DNA of 34,069 bases from a virus: positions 1 to 34,069 of IMG/VR virus record IMGVR_UViG_3300042896_001364; one strand, 5' to 3'. Both the position numbers and the translations under genes were made by a program. Below, piece after piece: positions 24,893 through 31,812 of the stretch. Each line of letters starts with the position of its first letter. Positions within the stretch are counted from its first letter, which is position 1. The notes below the pieces were generated by a model. That model searched no databases. It worked only from the letters and a program-made list of their open reading frames with translations, and was not told the origin of the DNA.

Positions 24893-25486
24893 TCAGGCTG
24901 CCTTCAGGGCGTGCCAAATCACCTTGATCCGCTGCCGGATGGTGCTTTCGTCCGGCGCGGAACCGTGCGTGGAATTGGCGATAAACCACTCCTGCATCTC
25001 GACGATCAGCGCCGTCTGGGTGGCGGGGAGACCGTGATTGTGGATGCGCTTCATCACGGCGATGTGGAAGCCGTCCCAGTCATACTTTCCCGGTGCGCCG
25101 GGCCCAGCGCTGCGGGTCCGGTTGATCTCGTGAGCTTGCTCGAAGCGTTCTATTTCGTCGGCGGTGATCATGATGTCGGCGGCGGTGAACCGGACGCCGC
25201 GCTCGGGGTCCGTGATCGTCAACCAAACCGTGGTACTGGGACGACGGGCTTGTTTTACATAGACTTTCTTTGCAGCTTCGCCGAACGGGCGGAACAGCGG
25301 GCGGACCTCGCTCCCCGGCACGCTGAGCAAACCAGCGGCGGATTGGTCGCCAAATCGCACCTCCCTGAACGCCGCGACGAGATCGATTTCATCCGAAATC
25401 GCCCAGTCCACGATCTGTGTCGGACTGCACGTCCAGCGCCCAGAAGCCTCAAGAATCGTAAACAAACACCGCGCCGGAAACGCCAT
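24893..25486 (-). CDS. Hypothetical regulator-like protein, paralogue of the gene at 1300-1896
   Basis: This is a 197-residue protein of unknown function. The N-terminal region (WTCSPTQIVDWAISDEIDL, about residues 18-37) could be a helix-turn-helix. The C-terminal 70 residues match the element 1 paralogue (YDWDG, LPATQ, EMQEWF, DESTIRQRIKVIWHAL). It lies exactly between the two copies of the 54-bp regulatory repeat, so it is a good candidate for the protein that binds them or is controlled with them. A GAGGTAGGG run before the ATG at 25486 supports the start. Gene identity is firm; the regulatory role is inference. Confidence 0.75.
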   Translation of the reverse strand: MAFPARCLFTILEASGRWTCSPTQIVDWAISDEIDLVAAFREVRFGDQSAAGLLSVPGSEVRPLFRPFGEAAKKVYVKQARRPSTTVWLTITDPERGVRFTAADIMITADEIERFEQAHEINRTRSAGPGAPGKYDWDGFHIAVMKRIHNHGLPATQTALIVEMQEWFIANSTHGSAPDESTIRQRIKVIWHALKAA

Positions 25487-25670
25487 CCCTACCTCTTTTC
25501 GACCCCCAGTCTGACCGAGATTTCGCGACGTACGAAACCGGACCCCAGCCTCGCGGTGGGGTGATCATCTGGCGATTCTATTTGTGAACTGCTCTCCCCG
25601 AAGCTGTCAGAAGTCCCGGTTTGTTCCTATCAAAATCCGCAGCGGCGGTTCCGATTTCGGGGGATAAAAG

Positions 25671-25724
25671 ACCGGATTAATTACCCGGTTTGTTTCCCCC
25701 GGTTTCCCCCTGAATTCCGGTCCC
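25671..25724 (+). promoter_or_regulatory. Regulatory repeat upstream of the excisionase-type gene (right copy)
   Basis: This is the inverted partner of 24782-24834. It ends 69 nt before the ATG at 25794, compared with 65 nt at the integrase. It reads ACCGGATTAATTA, then two GTTTCCCCC units (25692 and 25702), then GAATTCCGGTCCC. The AATTCCGGTC core recurs in the element 1 palindrome at 2440-2473. Confidence 0.8.
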
Positions 25725-25793
25725 ATGTCCGTGCTTGTCTGCCCGCACTGATTTGGCCGCGCCGTTCAAGGCCGCCAAACTTGGAGGAAAGAC

Positions 25794-26063
25794 ATGAAAA
25801 ACATTGGCTTGAAGGCACCAGACGATACCGTGCCCGAGGTGGATACCGGCCTTCTGACCGGCTGGCTGGACCGCACCGACCTTGCCCGGGAACTGACCCT
25901 GTCGGTCGACACTCTGCAGCGCTGGGAGACCCGCCGGGTCGGACCGCCCTGCGTAAGGGTAGGCCGCAAGGTGCTTTACCGCATGGAGGCTGTCAGGGAC
26001 TGGCTGCGCGAACAGGAAGTCCGCAAGGCAGGCGTCAGCCGTGCCGTCGCCGGTCGGCGCTGA
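25794..26063 (+). CDS. Excisionase-type helix-turn-helix DNA-binding protein
   Basis: This 89-residue HTH_17/MerR-like protein is homologous to the product of 2554-2802. The core is WLDRTDLARELTLSVDTLQRW (about residues 23-43, two helices), then TRRVGPPC and the wing VGRKVLYR, followed by a helix around AVRDWLREQE. It has a strong ribosome site, GGAGG, 7 nt upstream of ATG 25794. The likely roles are directionality factor for the integrase or early repressor; the sequence cannot decide between them. It is first in a plus-strand operon running into the replication genes. Confidence 0.85.
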   Translation: MKNIGLKAPDDTVPEVDTGLLTGWLDRTDLARELTLSVDTLQRWETRRVGPPCVRVGRKVLYRMEAVRDWLREQEVRKAGVSRAVAGRR

Positions 26064-26073
26064 GGGGGTGGCC

Positions 26074-26268
26074 ATGGCAAACCTTACCCCCAACGGCGCG
26101 ATCCCGATCACAGCGCTGATCGCCGAGGCCCAGCGCGAGTTGGACATGCGCAAGCAGGTCTACTGGTCCCGCGTTCGGGCGGGTCAGATGCGCCAAGCTG
26201 ATGCCGACAAGCGCATCGCACTGATGGCGGCCATTGTCCGGCGCCTGACCGTCACGGCTGCGCTATGA
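26074..26268 (+). CDS. Small hypothetical protein
   Basis: The 64-residue product is mostly one amphipathic helix (ITALIAEAQRELDMRKQVYW...ADADKRIALMAAIVRRL). I recall similar short proteins in phage early operons but know no function. ATG 26074 has a GGGGGTGG stretch upstream, and the stop overlaps the ATG of the initiator gene (ATGA at 26265). It occupies the same operon slot as 2799-3062 in element 1. Confidence 0.75.
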   Translation: MANLTPNGAIPITALIAEAQRELDMRKQVYWSRVRAGQMRQADADKRIALMAAIVRRLTVTAAL

Positions 26269-27125
26269 GCGTCCAGGCGATCACATGGGCGCTGGATTAT
26301 CCGGCAGGCAGCGTCACCGAAAAGGTGATCCTCCTCGTACTGGCGAATTATGCAAACGAATACGGCATCAGCTGGCCGTCGCAAAAGACCCTCGCCGATC
26401 AATCGGCCTGCACGGACCGGACCGTGCGCACGATCCTGAGCCGCCTCGAGGGGCAAGGCGTCGTGCAGCGGGTGACGCGCCGTCGCGATAACGGCTCGCG
26501 CCGCTCCGACATCATCCTGCTTTCCGCCTTCGAAGGGCGAAAACCAGCACCGCCGGGCATGTTCGACGGAGATCCCAATGACCCCTGCGAACAGGCGGAA
26601 AGGCGTTCCGCCAGCAGCCCCAACCGGAAGGAATTTCCGGGGGGCAACCGGAAAGGCTTTCCGCACCCCCCGGAAACAGCTTCCGCCCTTGATACCTCAA
26701 AGATACTAAAAAGCGCTTCGCTTCGTCAGCAGCCAGAGTCTCGCAGGGCCTGCCTTGCCGTAGCGGGCCCGGGTCTGGACCGGGAAGCAGAGGCCAGCAG
26801 CATTTCGGCATTCGAGATCGCCCGCTGGATTGAGGCGGGGTGCGACCTTGCGCTCGACATCCTGCCGGTGATCGCCGCGAAAACCCGCGATGCCCGCTCT
26901 GCCCCGATCCGGGGCTGGTCGTTCTTCACCCCCGCCATTCTGGAAGCCAAAGCCCGCCGCCAAATGCCCCTGCCCCAACCAAAGGAAGTTGCTGATGAAC
27001 ACCCAAGCCCCCCACGAAAAGCCAAGCACCACAAATCCACTGCCCGCGATAGCAGCAATGCCTGGAACGCCGCTGTTGAAAAAGCTGATCGGGCACGGGC
27101 CGCGCAGACCGACCCCGACGCCTGA
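26265..27125 (+). CDS. Phage replication initiator, lambda-O-like, element 2
   Basis: The 286-residue protein has an HTH_36 winged helix at residues 1-90 (WPSQKTLADQSACTDRTVRTILSRLEGQGVV). Then comes a linker encoded by a palindromic iteron array (26596-26685), then a region with an FEIARWIEAGCDL...RSWSFF-like helical domain, and a basic tail. It is similar to the element 1 initiator in the N-terminal domain and layout, while linker and C-terminus have diverged. The ATG overlaps the preceding stop. Its last 131 nt are overlapped by the next gene in another frame. Confidence 0.8.
   Translation: MSVQAITWALDYPAGSVTEKVILLVLANYANEYGISWPSQKTLADQSACTDRTVRTILSRLEGQGVVQRVTRRRDNGSRRSDIILLSAFEGRKPAPPGMFDGDPNDPCEQAERRSASSPNRKEFPGGNRKGFPHPPETASALDTSKILKSASLRQQPESRRACLAVAGPGLDREAEASSISAFEIARWIEAGCDLALDILPVIAAKTRDARSAPIRGWSFFTPAILEAKARRQMPLPQPKEVADEHPSPPRKAKHHKSTARDSSNAWNAAVEKADRARAAQTDPDA
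26596..26685 (+). repeat. Palindromic iteron array inside the initiator gene, putative origin of element 2
   Basis: Four copies of CGGAA-N5-TTCCG occur at 26596-26610, 26625-26639, 26649-26663 and 26671-26685 (steps of 29, 24 and 22 nt). Every copy keeps both arms exactly while the 5-nt centre varies. An AT-richer stretch (about 26690-26715) follows directly, as expected for an unwinding element. Confidence 0.8.
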
Positions 27126-27501
27126 GGAGATCGCGCTGATCCAGCCTGTGACCAAGCTGCTGGCGGCCTCCCTGATCCCCGCCAAGCCCGCACGCGCGGC
27201 GCAACTGATCACCCGGCTGATCGGGCATTACCCGCAGCAGGCGATGGCAGACGATATCCGTGCCGGGATCGCCGAAGACTGGCTGGAGGATCTGGCGCAT
27301 CTGCCCGAGGACGTGATCGACGCGGCCTGCGCAGGTTGGCGAAGGGCCGAGAACAAATTCGCACCGACGCCCGGCCAGTTTCTGGCCATCGCCAACCCGA
27401 TCGTCACAATCCGCCGGTTTCTGGCCCAGCAAGGGGCGCAGATCACGGGCTTGACCGATGCCAAGGCTGCACAACCAGTGGTCCGGAGGGAGGCGCTATG
27501 A
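26995..27501 (+). CDS. Hypothetical protein in the helicase-loader position
   Basis: This is a 168-residue protein with a Pro-rich N-terminus and a helical body (PEEIALIQPVTKLL, DWLEDLAHLPEDVIDAACAGW, FAPTPGQFLAIA). I recognise no named family. Its place directly after the O-like initiator corresponds to lambda P, so a helicase loader or other replisome factor is a reasonable guess. ATG 26995 has a GGAAG site upstream but makes the gene overlap the initiator by 131 nt; ATG 27058 would reduce this to 68 nt. The stop overlaps the next ATG (27498). Confidence 0.65.
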   Translation: MNTQAPHEKPSTTNPLPAIAAMPGTPLLKKLIGHGPRRPTPTPEEIALIQPVTKLLAASLIPAKPARAAQLITRLIGHYPQQAMADDIRAGIAEDWLEDLAHLPEDVIDAACAGWRRAENKFAPTPGQFLAIANPIVTIRRFLAQQGAQITGLTDAKAAQPVVRREAL

Positions 27502-28007
27502 CCCTAACGGCCCGCGACATCGAAGATCGCTTCGAGGAAGCCGCCTACACCCTGCGGCGCCTGCCCGAGAAAGACCGGCCCCGTGGCTATGGCGGGTCGT
27601 GGCCCCCGGTCGTGCAAGAGGCCAAGCATGCCTACGGCTACACGCCCGAGGCCCCGATGCGGGTGATCCCCAGCGCTGCCGCGATCACCCGGATGGAGGA
27701 ATGCTTTGACTGGCTGATGCTGATCCATCCCGAGGATGCACGCATCGTCTGGCTGCGGGCAGACGGCATGCGCTGGCGGCAGGTCTGCATCCGTGCCGGT
27801 GTCGTGCGATCAAACGCCTGGCGGCGCTGGGCTGCCGCCCTTTTGACGATTGCAAAGAAGCTGAATTCCCAAACAAAAACAAAGCGTAAGCCGAGGGTGC
27901 CGGATGAACCCCGCGCAATCCCGCGTGAAAGCGTGGTCAACACGCAGGATAACCCGCAGAACACGTTGAACTTCAGGCGAGACATTTCTTCCGGTTCTGA
28001 GGCATAA
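27498..28007 (+). CDS. DUF6362 family protein
   Basis: The 169-residue product matches what I recall of DUF6362: ARDIEDRFEEAAYTLRRLP near the start, SWPPVVQEAKHAYGY, then RMEECFDWLMLIHPEDARIVWLRADG and a final helix-turn-helix-like MRWRQVCIRAGVVRSNAWRRW. This last part resembles sigma-factor region 4 or a phage late-gene activator, so a role in switching on the genes downstream of 28317 is possible but unproven. It is the last gene before the conserved non-coding block. Confidence 0.7.
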   Translation: MTLTARDIEDRFEEAAYTLRRLPEKDRPRGYGGSWPPVVQEAKHAYGYTPEAPMRVIPSAAAITRMEECFDWLMLIHPEDARIVWLRADGMRWRQVCIRAGVVRSNAWRRWAAALLTIAKKLNSQTKTKRKPRVPDEPRAIPRESVVNTQDNPQNTLNFRRDISSGSEA

Positions 28008-28126
28008 AAGCGATAGGCTGGTGGAACATATGGGCGACAGATCGCTTGGCTCCGCCACCGTTTCGGGCACTGCCCCGCGCCCCTCGCGATGCCCCCCGGG
28101 CCCCCGGTTCCACCCGGGCTTGAGGT

Positions 28127-28176
28127 GTATGCGGGGGGCAGAGGCGCGGTAAGTCTCTAGCGTCAAACATTTTTTC
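28127..28176 (+). promoter_or_regulatory. Conserved non-coding block shared with element 1 (copy B)
   Basis: GTATGCGGGGGG (28127), GCGCGG (28144), CTAGCG (28157) and TTTTTTC (28170) match the order and, for the first three, the exact spacing of the block at 13263. The frame through this copy contains stop codons, so conservation is not coding. A phage cis-site (packaging site, late promoter or secondary origin) is the best guess. Confidence 0.55.
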
Positions 28177-28226
28177 TGGGTTCGCGCCTTGGGTGCGCAC
28201 TCTTGGGTTCGCAGGTACGCACCCAA
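28177..28226. repeat. Direct and inverted repeats downstream of the conserved block
   Basis: TGGGTTCGC occurs directly repeated at 28177-28185 and 28204-28212. TTGGGTGCG (28189-28197) is exactly inverted at 28218-28226. The interleaved arrangement suggests sites for a DNA-binding protein. Confidence 0.6.
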
Positions 28227-28316
28227 CCTTTCGACCACCGTTTCTTCCTCCCTGCCCCGCCTCAACTGGCCCGGTGTTCATCACCGGGCCGTTCTTTTTT
28301 TCAGGAGATCGCCCCC

Positions 28317-29108
28317 TTGCAGATCGACATGATGCAAACCACCCGGCTGGTGCCCTACATCCGCAACGCCCGCACCCATTCCACCGATCAGGTGGCCCAG
28401 ATCGCGGCGTCCATCGCCGAGTTCGGCTTCACCAACCCGATCCTGATCGGCGAGGACGACGTGATCATCGCCGGGCACGGGCGGCTGATGGCGGCGCAAT
28501 CCCTCGGCCTGGCACAGGTGCCGGTGATCGTCCTGGATCATCTGTCCGAGGCCCAACGCCGCGCCCTGATCCTCGCCGACAACCGGATTGCCGAAAACGC
28601 CGGGTGGGACAACGCGATGTTGGCCTCGGAACTGGCGGCGCTGCGCGATGAAAACTTCGATCTGGACATGATCGGCTTCGACGAGGCTGAACTCGAGGAA
28701 TTGCTGGCGGGGTTTGAATTTGGCGACGCGGGTGCGCTGGGCGGCGAAGGGCAAGGCGGCGGGGTTGGCGAAAGCGATCACCAACCGGCCGCCTCGTCCT
28801 CCGGCAGCCTCGCCGCGCGCTTCGGCATCCCGCCCTTCTCGATCCTCGATGCCCGCAAGGGCTGGTGGCAGGATCGCAAGCGCGCCTGGCTGGACATGGG
28901 CATTCGCTCCGAACTCGGCCGCGGCGAAGGCGACCGCGCCTGCCCCGGCGGCAGCCCGATGCCCGGCAACGGATCGCGCAAGGATTACAAACCCGGCGCG
29001 GCCAAGGAGTTCAACGACGGCGCGGTCCTCGGTGGCGGTGGTCTGGCCGATCAGGTTGCCAAAGCTGCCACCGCCCGCCGCCAGAAAAAGGAGGCCGCGC
29101 ATGGCTAA
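28317..29108 (+). CDS. ParB/Srx-domain protein, partner of a DNA methylase
   Basis: This 263-residue protein starts with a ParB N-terminal-like domain (residues 5-95: LVPYIRNARTHS, IAEFGFTNPILIG, and the GHGR motif at 53-56, then ALILADNRIAENAGWD). The C-terminal part contains PPFSILDARKGWWQDRKRAWLDMGI, which in the phage proteins I recall lies between a ParB domain and a methylase in one chain. Here the two are separate genes overlapping by 8 nt. TTG 28317 is taken as start because homologues begin MQI at this point and AGGAG lies 10 nt upstream; ATG 28329 is the alternative. ParB-like phage proteins may bind DNA or nucleotides; the role here is unproven. Confidence 0.8.
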   Translation: MQIDMMQTTRLVPYIRNARTHSTDQVAQIAASIAEFGFTNPILIGEDDVIIAGHGRLMAAQSLGLAQVPVIVLDHLSEAQRRALILADNRIAENAGWDNAMLASELAALRDENFDLDMIGFDEAELEELLAGFEFGDAGALGGEGQGGGVGESDHQPAASSSGSLAARFGIPPFSILDARKGWWQDRKRAWLDMGIRSELGRGEGDRACPGGSPMPGNGSRKDYKPGAAKEFNDGAVLGGGGLADQVAKAATARRQKKEAAHG

Positions 29109-30054
29109 ATCCCTCGCCCGCACTTTCGGCCAAGATCTGATGCGCGGCGAGCATGTTGTCGGCGCCGACAAGACCAACGGCGGTGTGCTGATGCCGTCGC
29201 ATTCATCGGGCGATCCCAGCTTCTACGCGAAAAAGCGCGCCAAGGAGGCTGAACTGGGCCACGAGTTGACCACCGAAGCCTTTCTCGCCGATCATTACCA
29301 AGCCTCAGATGCCGCCACCGCCTCCGGCACATCGATCTTCGACCCCGTCCTGTGCGAAATCGCCTATCGCTGGTTCTGTCCGCAAGGCGGCACAGTGCTT
29401 GATCCCTTCGCGGGCGGATCGGTGCGCGGCATCGTCGCCTCCCAGCTTGGCCGGGATTACGTCGGCATCGAACTTCGCGCCGAACAGGTTGCTGCCAATC
29501 AAGCGCAGGCGGCGCTGGGCGCGGGCCCTGCCCCACAGTGGATCACCGGCGACAGCCGGGACATCGCCACGCTTGCCAAAGGCGTCGACGCCGATCTGAT
29601 CTTCAGCTGCCCGCCCTATTGGAACCTCGAGGTCTATTCCGACGATCCAGCGGATCTCTCCACCCTAGGCAAGGAGGCGTTCTTCGATGCTTATGCCCGG
29701 ATCATCGCCGGGGCCCTGTCCCGCCTGCGCGACGATCGGTTTGCGGTCTGGGTGATCGGCGATGTCCGCGATGCGGGCGGGTTCTTCGTCAACCTGCCAG
29801 GCAAAACGGTCGAAGCTTTCGAGGCTGCGGGCGCCCGGTTCTACAACGACGCGATCCTTGTCACCGCTGTCGGATCGCTCCCAATCCGCGCCGGGCGGCA
29901 GTTCGAGGCATCACGCAAGCTCGGCCGCACCCACCAGAACGTGCTGGTGTTCTGCAAGGGCGATCCCAAGCGCGCAACCGAGGCAATCGGGCAGGTGGAA
30001 TTCGGCGAGATCGACGAGGCTGACGGCACCAGCGACGAGGCACCCCAAGAATGA
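29101..30054 (+). CDS. DNA methylase (N4-cytosine/N6-adenine class)
   Basis: The 317-residue methyltransferase has the SAM-binding motif DPFAGGSVRG (101-110) and the catalytic motif SCPPYW (169-174). The order (SAM motif first) follows an early GDPSFYAKK and TSIFDPVLCEIAYRWFCP stretch typical of phage N4/N6 methylases. The C-terminal segment SRKLGRTHQNVLVFCKGDP is also a family hallmark. A strong ribosome site, AGGAGG, precedes ATG 29101. It probably modifies phage DNA to avoid restriction, together with the ParB-domain protein. Target base and site cannot be read from sequence. Confidence 0.88.
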   Translation: MAKSLARTFGQDLMRGEHVVGADKTNGGVLMPSHSSGDPSFYAKKRAKEAELGHELTTEAFLADHYQASDAATASGTSIFDPVLCEIAYRWFCPQGGTVLDPFAGGSVRGIVASQLGRDYVGIELRAEQVAANQAQAALGAGPAPQWITGDSRDIATLAKGVDADLIFSCPPYWNLEVYSDDPADLSTLGKEAFFDAYARIIAGALSRLRDDRFAVWVIGDVRDAGGFFVNLPGKTVEAFEAAGARFYNDAILVTAVGSLPIRAGRQFEASRKLGRTHQNVLVFCKGDPKRATEAIGQVEFGEIDEADGTSDEAPQE

Positions 30055-30755
30055 CCACCCCGATCGTGCAAACCCATGCGGGGATCTGGGTGGTCCGGGA
30101 CGATATGCACCCCGGTGGCACCAAGGCGCGGTTCATCGGGCAGGTGTTCGACGACGTGCAGGAAGCCGTCTATGCCAGCCCGCCCGAGGGTGGTGCGCAA
30201 ACCGCCTTGGCCCATGTCGCCCGGGCGCTGGGCAAGAAGGCCACGATCTTCGTGGCGCAACGAGCAAAGCCGCACGCCCGAACGCTGGAAGCAGCCCGGC
30301 TTGGGGCCAAGGTTGTGCCGGTGTCGCCCGGATACCTCACCGTCGTTCAAAGCCGGGCGCGCCAGTATTGCCGCGACAGTGGAGCATCGCTGATCCCGTT
30401 TGGCGCCGACATCCCTGGCGCGGTCGAGGCGCTCGCGGCGGCGGCACTTGCGACAGGGCTTGAGCCGGACGAGGTGTGGTGTGCCGCAGGATCGGGCGTA
30501 CTGGCGCGAGGCCTGGCGCTAGCTTGGCCGAAAGCCCGACGGCATGTCGTGCAGATCGGGCGGGAACTGGCGCCGAAGGATGTCGCCGGGGCACGCATCC
30601 ACGTCTATCCGCGGGCCTTCGGGCAGGTGGCCATAAAGGGCGCGCCGTTCCCGGCTGACCCACACTATGATGCGAAGGCGTGGGAGTTGTGCGTGGCGAT
30701 GCGCGGGCCGGGACAGGTGTTGTTCTGGAACGTGGCGCCGCTGCCTCGGGGATAG
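30051..30755 (+). CDS. PLP-dependent (fold type II)-like protein
   Basis: The 234-residue product resembles the small pyridoxal-phosphate fold-II proteins related to D-cysteine desulfhydrase and ACC deaminase. Features: RDDMHPGGTKARF with candidate Schiff-base Lys25, then PPEGGAQTALAHVARALGKKATIFV (residues 45-68), and a phosphate-binding-like AAGSGVLARG (145-154). At this length it would be a reduced version of the fold. It overlaps the methylase by ATGA (30051), so it acts in the same module. A role in DNA or nucleotide modification is conceivable because PLP enzymes take part in some phage hypermodification pathways; that is speculation. A phosphoribosyltransferase-like function is not excluded. 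Confidence 0.6.
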   Translation: MTTPIVQTHAGIWVVRDDMHPGGTKARFIGQVFDDVQEAVYASPPEGGAQTALAHVARALGKKATIFVAQRAKPHARTLEAARLGAKVVPVSPGYLTVVQSRARQYCRDSGASLIPFGADIPGAVEALAAAALATGLEPDEVWCAAGSGVLARGLALAWPKARRHVVQIGRELAPKDVAGARIHVYPRAFGQVAIKGAPFPADPHYDAKAWELCVAMRGPGQVLFWNVAPLPRG

Positions 30756-30862
30756 GACCACCCATATCAAACGCTGTGTCGCTGTGCATTTATCCTTTCA
30801 GTGGAGACGGCCTCCACTCTATCATCTAGACTAGGACGAACCGCCTTTTTTGGAGCCTATCC

Positions 30863-31429
30863 ATGCAGCCCATGCAAATGCTCGTATACCTTCAGGAGGT
30901 TTCAACAGCTGCAGACATGGGAGTGGCTCTTAGGAACAATTTCCTCAGGCTCGTCGCGGATGAGAAAGAACGGCAAAACATCACTGTTTGGCTGATGCTC
31001 CAAGCTGCACTGCTGCACTATGGCATGGTATCCAAGTTCATTTTTCCGGTAGCGCAGGCTGGCAAGACGGGAATGGATCGAGGGGCGGCCTTGCGAGCCG
31101 AACTCGGAATTCTGGATGCCAGCCCACTAAACAATCGTGACGCTAGAAACGCGCTCGAACATTTCGACGAGCGCATCGATCAGTGTATTGAGCGGCCCGA
31201 GGCCGGAATTCTTCAAATGGTTTTCGACGATCGAGCAGGTTACGAATTTCTGGCCGCAGATCGCTGGGTCGTACGACGGGCGTATATAGTCGACGAAGAT
31301 GTTTTCGTGACCGAGGGCCCGAAGGGAAAAGGGCGGGTGGAAATGCCTCTTTCCGAAATCTTTGGCGAACTCGAGAAGATCGCAGCTTTCGCGGAACACC
31401 GGCTGGATGGAAAATTCAAACTCTACTGA
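30863..31429 (+). CDS. HEPN-like hypothetical protein, probable moron
   Basis: This 188-residue protein of unknown family is mostly helical in its first 110 residues. It contains RNALEH (Arg95 to His100) within NNRDARNALEHFDERID, which fits the R-x4-6-H signature of HEPN RNases. It stands alone between operons, with its own leader containing an inverted repeat GTGGAG/CTCCAC (30801-30817), a GGAG ribosome site, and visibly lower G+C than its neighbours. These are features of a moron acquired by a prophage, perhaps a toxin or anti-phage effector. The HEPN call rests on one motif and predicted helicity, so it is tentative. ATG 30875 is a possible alternative start. Confidence 0.6.
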   Translation: MQPMQMLVYLQEVSTAADMGVALRNNFLRLVADEKERQNITVWLMLQAALLHYGMVSKFIFPVAQAGKTGMDRGAALRAELGILDASPLNNRDARNALEHFDERIDQCIERPEAGILQMVFDDRAGYEFLAADRWVVRRAYIVDEDVFVTEGPKGKGRVEMPLSEIFGELEKIAAFAEHRLDGKFKLY

Positions 31430-31476
31430 AAAGCAGACGCATAAATGAAATTGAACCGGATTACGTCCTTGCAAAA

Positions 31477-31812
31477 TCAGTGAAGCATATCAGAAAGTCC
31501 CAGCCTTTCGAACGCCGCTTTCATTGCCCGATCAAACCCCGGATCGATCCGCCCCGGACCATATCCATGTGCCCGGTTCCAAGCATCGATCTCGCGCAGC
31601 TCAGCGGCAAACTCTTCGGGCGACTCGGCCTCCTTCAAGGTCGTGTCGCCCTCGCAATAGTTGAAGATCATCAACCGGGTCGGGTTGGCCCATGTGCCGA
31701 AATAGGACGCATCCTGCGCCGTATCGACCTGCGCCCAGCCCTTCTCGTAGCTGCAGAGCCCAAAATCGTAAGTGTAGCGATCAGCGGGGCAGAATTCGCG
31801 GGTGATCTTCAT
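31477..31812 (-). CDS. Hypothetical phage protein
   Basis: The 111-residue protein is rich in aromatic residues (REFCPADRYTYDFGLCSYEKGWAQVDT, YFGTWANPTRLMIFNYCEGD). I recall similar unnamed proteins from Rhodobacteraceae phages and know no function. The ATG at 31812 overlaps the stop of the upstream gene (31809), so the three leftward genes form one operon running against the flanking phage genes. Confidence 0.7.
   Translation of the reverse strand: MKITREFCPADRYTYDFGLCSYEKGWAQVDTAQDASYFGTWANPTRLMIFNYCEGDTTLKEAESPEEFAAELREIDAWNRAHGYGPGRIDPGFDRAMKAAFERLGLSDMLH

Larger units (their letters stand above)
28008..28316. other. Non-coding region between early and late halves of element 2
   Basis: This 309-nt gap has no gene. 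It contains CCCGGGC-rich sequence, the conserved block at 28127-28176 and a set of direct and inverted repeats at 28177-28226. AGGAG at 28302 is the likely ribosome site of the gene starting at 28317. Confidence 0.65.
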
